Shown piece after piece: positions 61,511 through 64,000 of a stretch of DNA of 64,000 nt. The stretch is from Sporothrix humicola. Its lineage: Eukaryota > Ascomycota > Sordariomycetes > Ophiostomatales > Ophiostomataceae. Numbering within the stretch: the first letter of the stretch is position 1; each line of letters starts with the position of its first letter. A program made the translations under genes and the position numbers. The stretch lies in NCBI GenBank assembly GCA_021396245.1, contig WNYE01000086.1, forward strand, positions 62,001 to 126,000, given 5' to 3'. The notes under the pieces were generated by a model. The model had not been told where the DNA came from. It was given only the letters and a program-made list of their open reading frames with translations, and made no database searches.

Positions 61511-64000
61511 CGTGGTGGATATGCGTGGGTTGCGTGGGTCTATGAAGCATTTAAAGAGAAAGATGGGGCTGAGAGTCGGATGAGAGGAGCGAGAAGAGAG
61601 TCGTCGAAAGTGAGGTTGTCGAGATGATAAGTTGTAGACGGCGCAAAAGGACGAGAGAAGAGAAGGTAGAGGTTATCGTGACGATGCGCAAATGTCGGAG
61701 AGTGTCGACTCAGTATTGCGTTCGTTCGACGTAAGTGACAACGTGTGACCAGGCGTGTATGATTGGCGACCTGGTGACGTGCGTTGGCGCTGTTGGACTC
61801 CACCTTTTTGAGTAGTCGAGAGGGGGCAGCCTATTGCGTGCGATAGGAAGATGCTGTGGAGAGAGAAGAGGAGTCGCGAGTGGGACGGATGAGAGGGGCC
61901 TTCGGAGGAGATAAGTCGATGGATAGCGATGCGACAGGAGGATGTCGATTCGATTTGGAGATGTAGAGTGAGGTTGTAGATGTCGAGAGGGCTGTCGAGA
62001 TAAAAGAAGGGTTTGAGAGAGTTGAGAGGAGGGTCGCGTCAGCTGGGCCGGGACTTTGCGAAAGAAGGAGCGAGTCGGGAATTATAGTTCGCTATGGTAA
62101 GTGCCAAAGGAACCAAAAAGGGCCAAAGAGAGGGCAGACAAAGAGCCAGTGGTTCACTGGCAGACTGGTTTTCCCTGTTTAATCGTGTCGTCCCGAACGA
62201 AAAAGGGCGCTACTTTCTTGGTGCTCGTGGGCGGGCTGTGTTTGAAGGGTACCGGCGCGACTTTCTTTGCCCTGGAACTTGACTTGACAAAAGCCAGAGC
62301 CGAAAGCCAGTAGCGTTCACGTGGAGGTGTGCGGAGGCGTTCGTTTGCTGGAATCTGAACTGTCGTTTCTCTGGCGTAAAGAGGGCAAAGAGAAGTGAGT
62401 TAATAAGATGACAAGGCGCCCGGCCAGAAAGTGTGCGAAAAGGGATGTCACTGACTGGCTTGTCGTGGAAGGGGCTTGAAGTGGTGTGTGTGGGAGAAGC
62501 AGGAAAGAGCGATGAGGAGATGCGACTCCGAGAAAGGAAGCAATATGCAAAAGAGGGGAAGCGCACTGTATCGAGGTGTATTACAACGCGGAAGGCGCGA
62601 TGGAGAACACAAGGAGGTTGCTTGCCTTGTCGAGATAGGTTGCCGATGTGAGGCCTGGGGTGGGGGAAGGAGCAGAAGAAGCAGGTTCAAACGGCAAAAC
62701 TGAAGAATGCAGAATCACGAATCACGAAAACAAGGGTACTTTACAAAGGAAACATCACATCAAACAACGCCTTGACACAGTGTACACAGTAGGCTACGGT
62801 ATCCGAGATGCTGAATCGCGCCCGTGAACCGTGTACCGTGAATAGTGAACAGGGGTGCCGACTCATGTCACCACCTGACTTTCTTTGACTGAAGTCTGGG
62901 GGAGAACAAAGCCGATGAAAGCAGGTCCTGGTAAAGTGGGGATACATGTATGCGCTAATCAATTTGCGGCGATCCTATGTACCCTGCCTGCTCATGTACT
63001 TAGATACCCGTCTGCCCTATCTGTCTGCGGTCTATCTTACCCACAGAGCCTGCAGCCTGCCAATCACAGCGCCTATCCGGCTGTAGATAACGAATGGGAT
63101 GGCGTCAACTAACCACGAGCGTGAGGGCGTTAGCATCAAGACCAGTGAAGACCAGTGAAGACCAGCGCGATCTCGGTGGTCGGTGGTGTCGAAATCAATA
63201 ACTCCTTTGCGTCTTGGTCCCGAACGCGCCCGAGGGTGTTGTAGTGTTGTTTTGATGATTGATAGCGCTGCGCGTGTCAACGGTCCAGACGCGTGGAAGA
63301 CCTACTGATCAATCGACGATGATGATATTGATTTTCAACTTTCGTTGGATTAGTTTGTTTCCAAAGTTATGGCTGGCCTAGAATGGTATTCTGCTCCATA
63401 CAACAAACACCTTTGCGCCATAGCTGCCACTCTCCTGGTCACCCCTCTGTTGTCTTTCGACGTCATCGGACTGGCCTCCCTTGTTCCTCCGAGACATGAC
63501 AAGCACAGACAACTGTTGTTGCGCCCTCAAATGTATGGGTAATAATTTGAAATGCAATTCGCTAAAGTGCCAATCAGAAAGATACAAAAAGAGCAAAAAG
63601 TAAATGCAATAAAGCCAAAAATCCCTTCGTGCACCATGAAACGCCGTGCTCTTGGTATAAGAGCGGTGCTGTCCCCAAAACGCCATTATTCTTTTTTGTC
63701 TTCGTCTTTTTGTGTCCGATATCCGATGTTGGTCGTCGTTCGGTTGATGTATCTTGCGTGTATTCGATCCGGCCTGCAAAGGGCTGTGGTCTGGAGTCGT
63801 AATGTGGTCCGAGATGTGTTGTCGTATCCGATCTCTCGTACCTCGTCTCGGGCTATCTTTCCTTGTTGTGATGGTATATTCGTCTCTTGTCTCCTGTTTC
63901 TTGTCTCTCATTTCTATCAACACGGCCGGGCTTTACTCATAGGTATCCGCCCGCCTTAAGGACTTTTTGAACTTCTTCAAACTCCTGCCAACACGAAACC
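61511..64000. other. MAF1 upstream region to window end, no gene seen
   Basis: Purine-rich plus strand from 61.55 to 62.1 kb (pyrimidine on the MAF1 strand) suits a MAF1 leader or promoter. Further right only short frames occur, with a 10-base ACCAGTGAAG repeat at 63138-63165. The last 600 bases may be the flank of a gene outside the window. Confidence 0.5.
63138..63165. repeat. Two and a half copies of ACCAGTGAAG
   Basis: A short perfect direct tandem repeat, non-coding. Confidence 0.7.

Overview
The window looks like nuclear DNA of a filamentous ascomycete (Pezizomycotina, probably Sordariomycetes). Coding blocks are GC-rich with C/G-ending codons. The introns I can place are mostly 56-90 nt with GTRNGT-type donors, CTAAC-like branch sites and YAG acceptors. 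Intergenic DNA is long and AT-richer, with strong pyrimidine tracts on the coding strand ahead of start codons. The proteins recognised (Maf1, Ccz1, Orm, Aim24, Sln1, a Dal5-like MFS carrier, a LysM protein) are fungal. I cannot fix the genus. I saw no transposon, CRISPR array, rRNA or convincing tRNA.

Layout, left to right. The first 86 bases hold the start of a minus-strand gene with its TATA box. At 2.1-6.5 kb an orphan seven-helix membrane protein (+) converges on a PNGase A-type amidase (-). At 7.8-12.5 kb two mitochondrial genes diverge: a DUF1279/FAM210-like protein (-) and AIM24 (+). AIM24 needs one base shift to read through. At 13.0-16.0 kb lies a large disordered orphan protein whose frame runs on for 60 codon-like triplets beyond a TAG. 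A 4.5 kb gene-poor stretch leads to a four-exon ACS-family MFS transporter (20.7-22.5 kb). A further 6 kb gene-poor stretch leads to a GABA/choline-type APC permease (28.5-30.1 kb). This converges on a secreted LysM protein with a very histidine-rich tail (-). Then come ORM (33.3-34.0 kb, -), an Air1/Air2-like zinc-knuckle protein (36.1-37.5 kb, +, 5' end uncertain) and a 983-aa F-box-like protein (41.3-44.3 kb, +). After another 6 kb gene-poor stretch comes the Sln1-type hybrid histidine kinase (50.4-54.1 kb, +). It converges on a minus-strand row: an RBR E3 ligase, CCZ1 and MAF1.

The genes do not form one pathway cluster. Several act in nutrient and stress control: Sln1 (osmosensing), Orm (sphingolipid homeostasis, carrying a Ypk-type site), Maf1 (Pol III repression), Ccz1 (Rab7 activation at the vacuole), an Air-like subunit (nuclear RNA surveillance) and two permeases. 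The best candidates for new biology are single genes: the LysM/poly-histidine protein, the orphan seven-helix protein, and the 1024-aa protein with a repeated F-x-[FL]-x4-[ASP]-[RA]-L-P motif and an in-frame TAG. I found no convincing undescribed multi-gene system. All functional calls are by eye; no database search or expression data were available.
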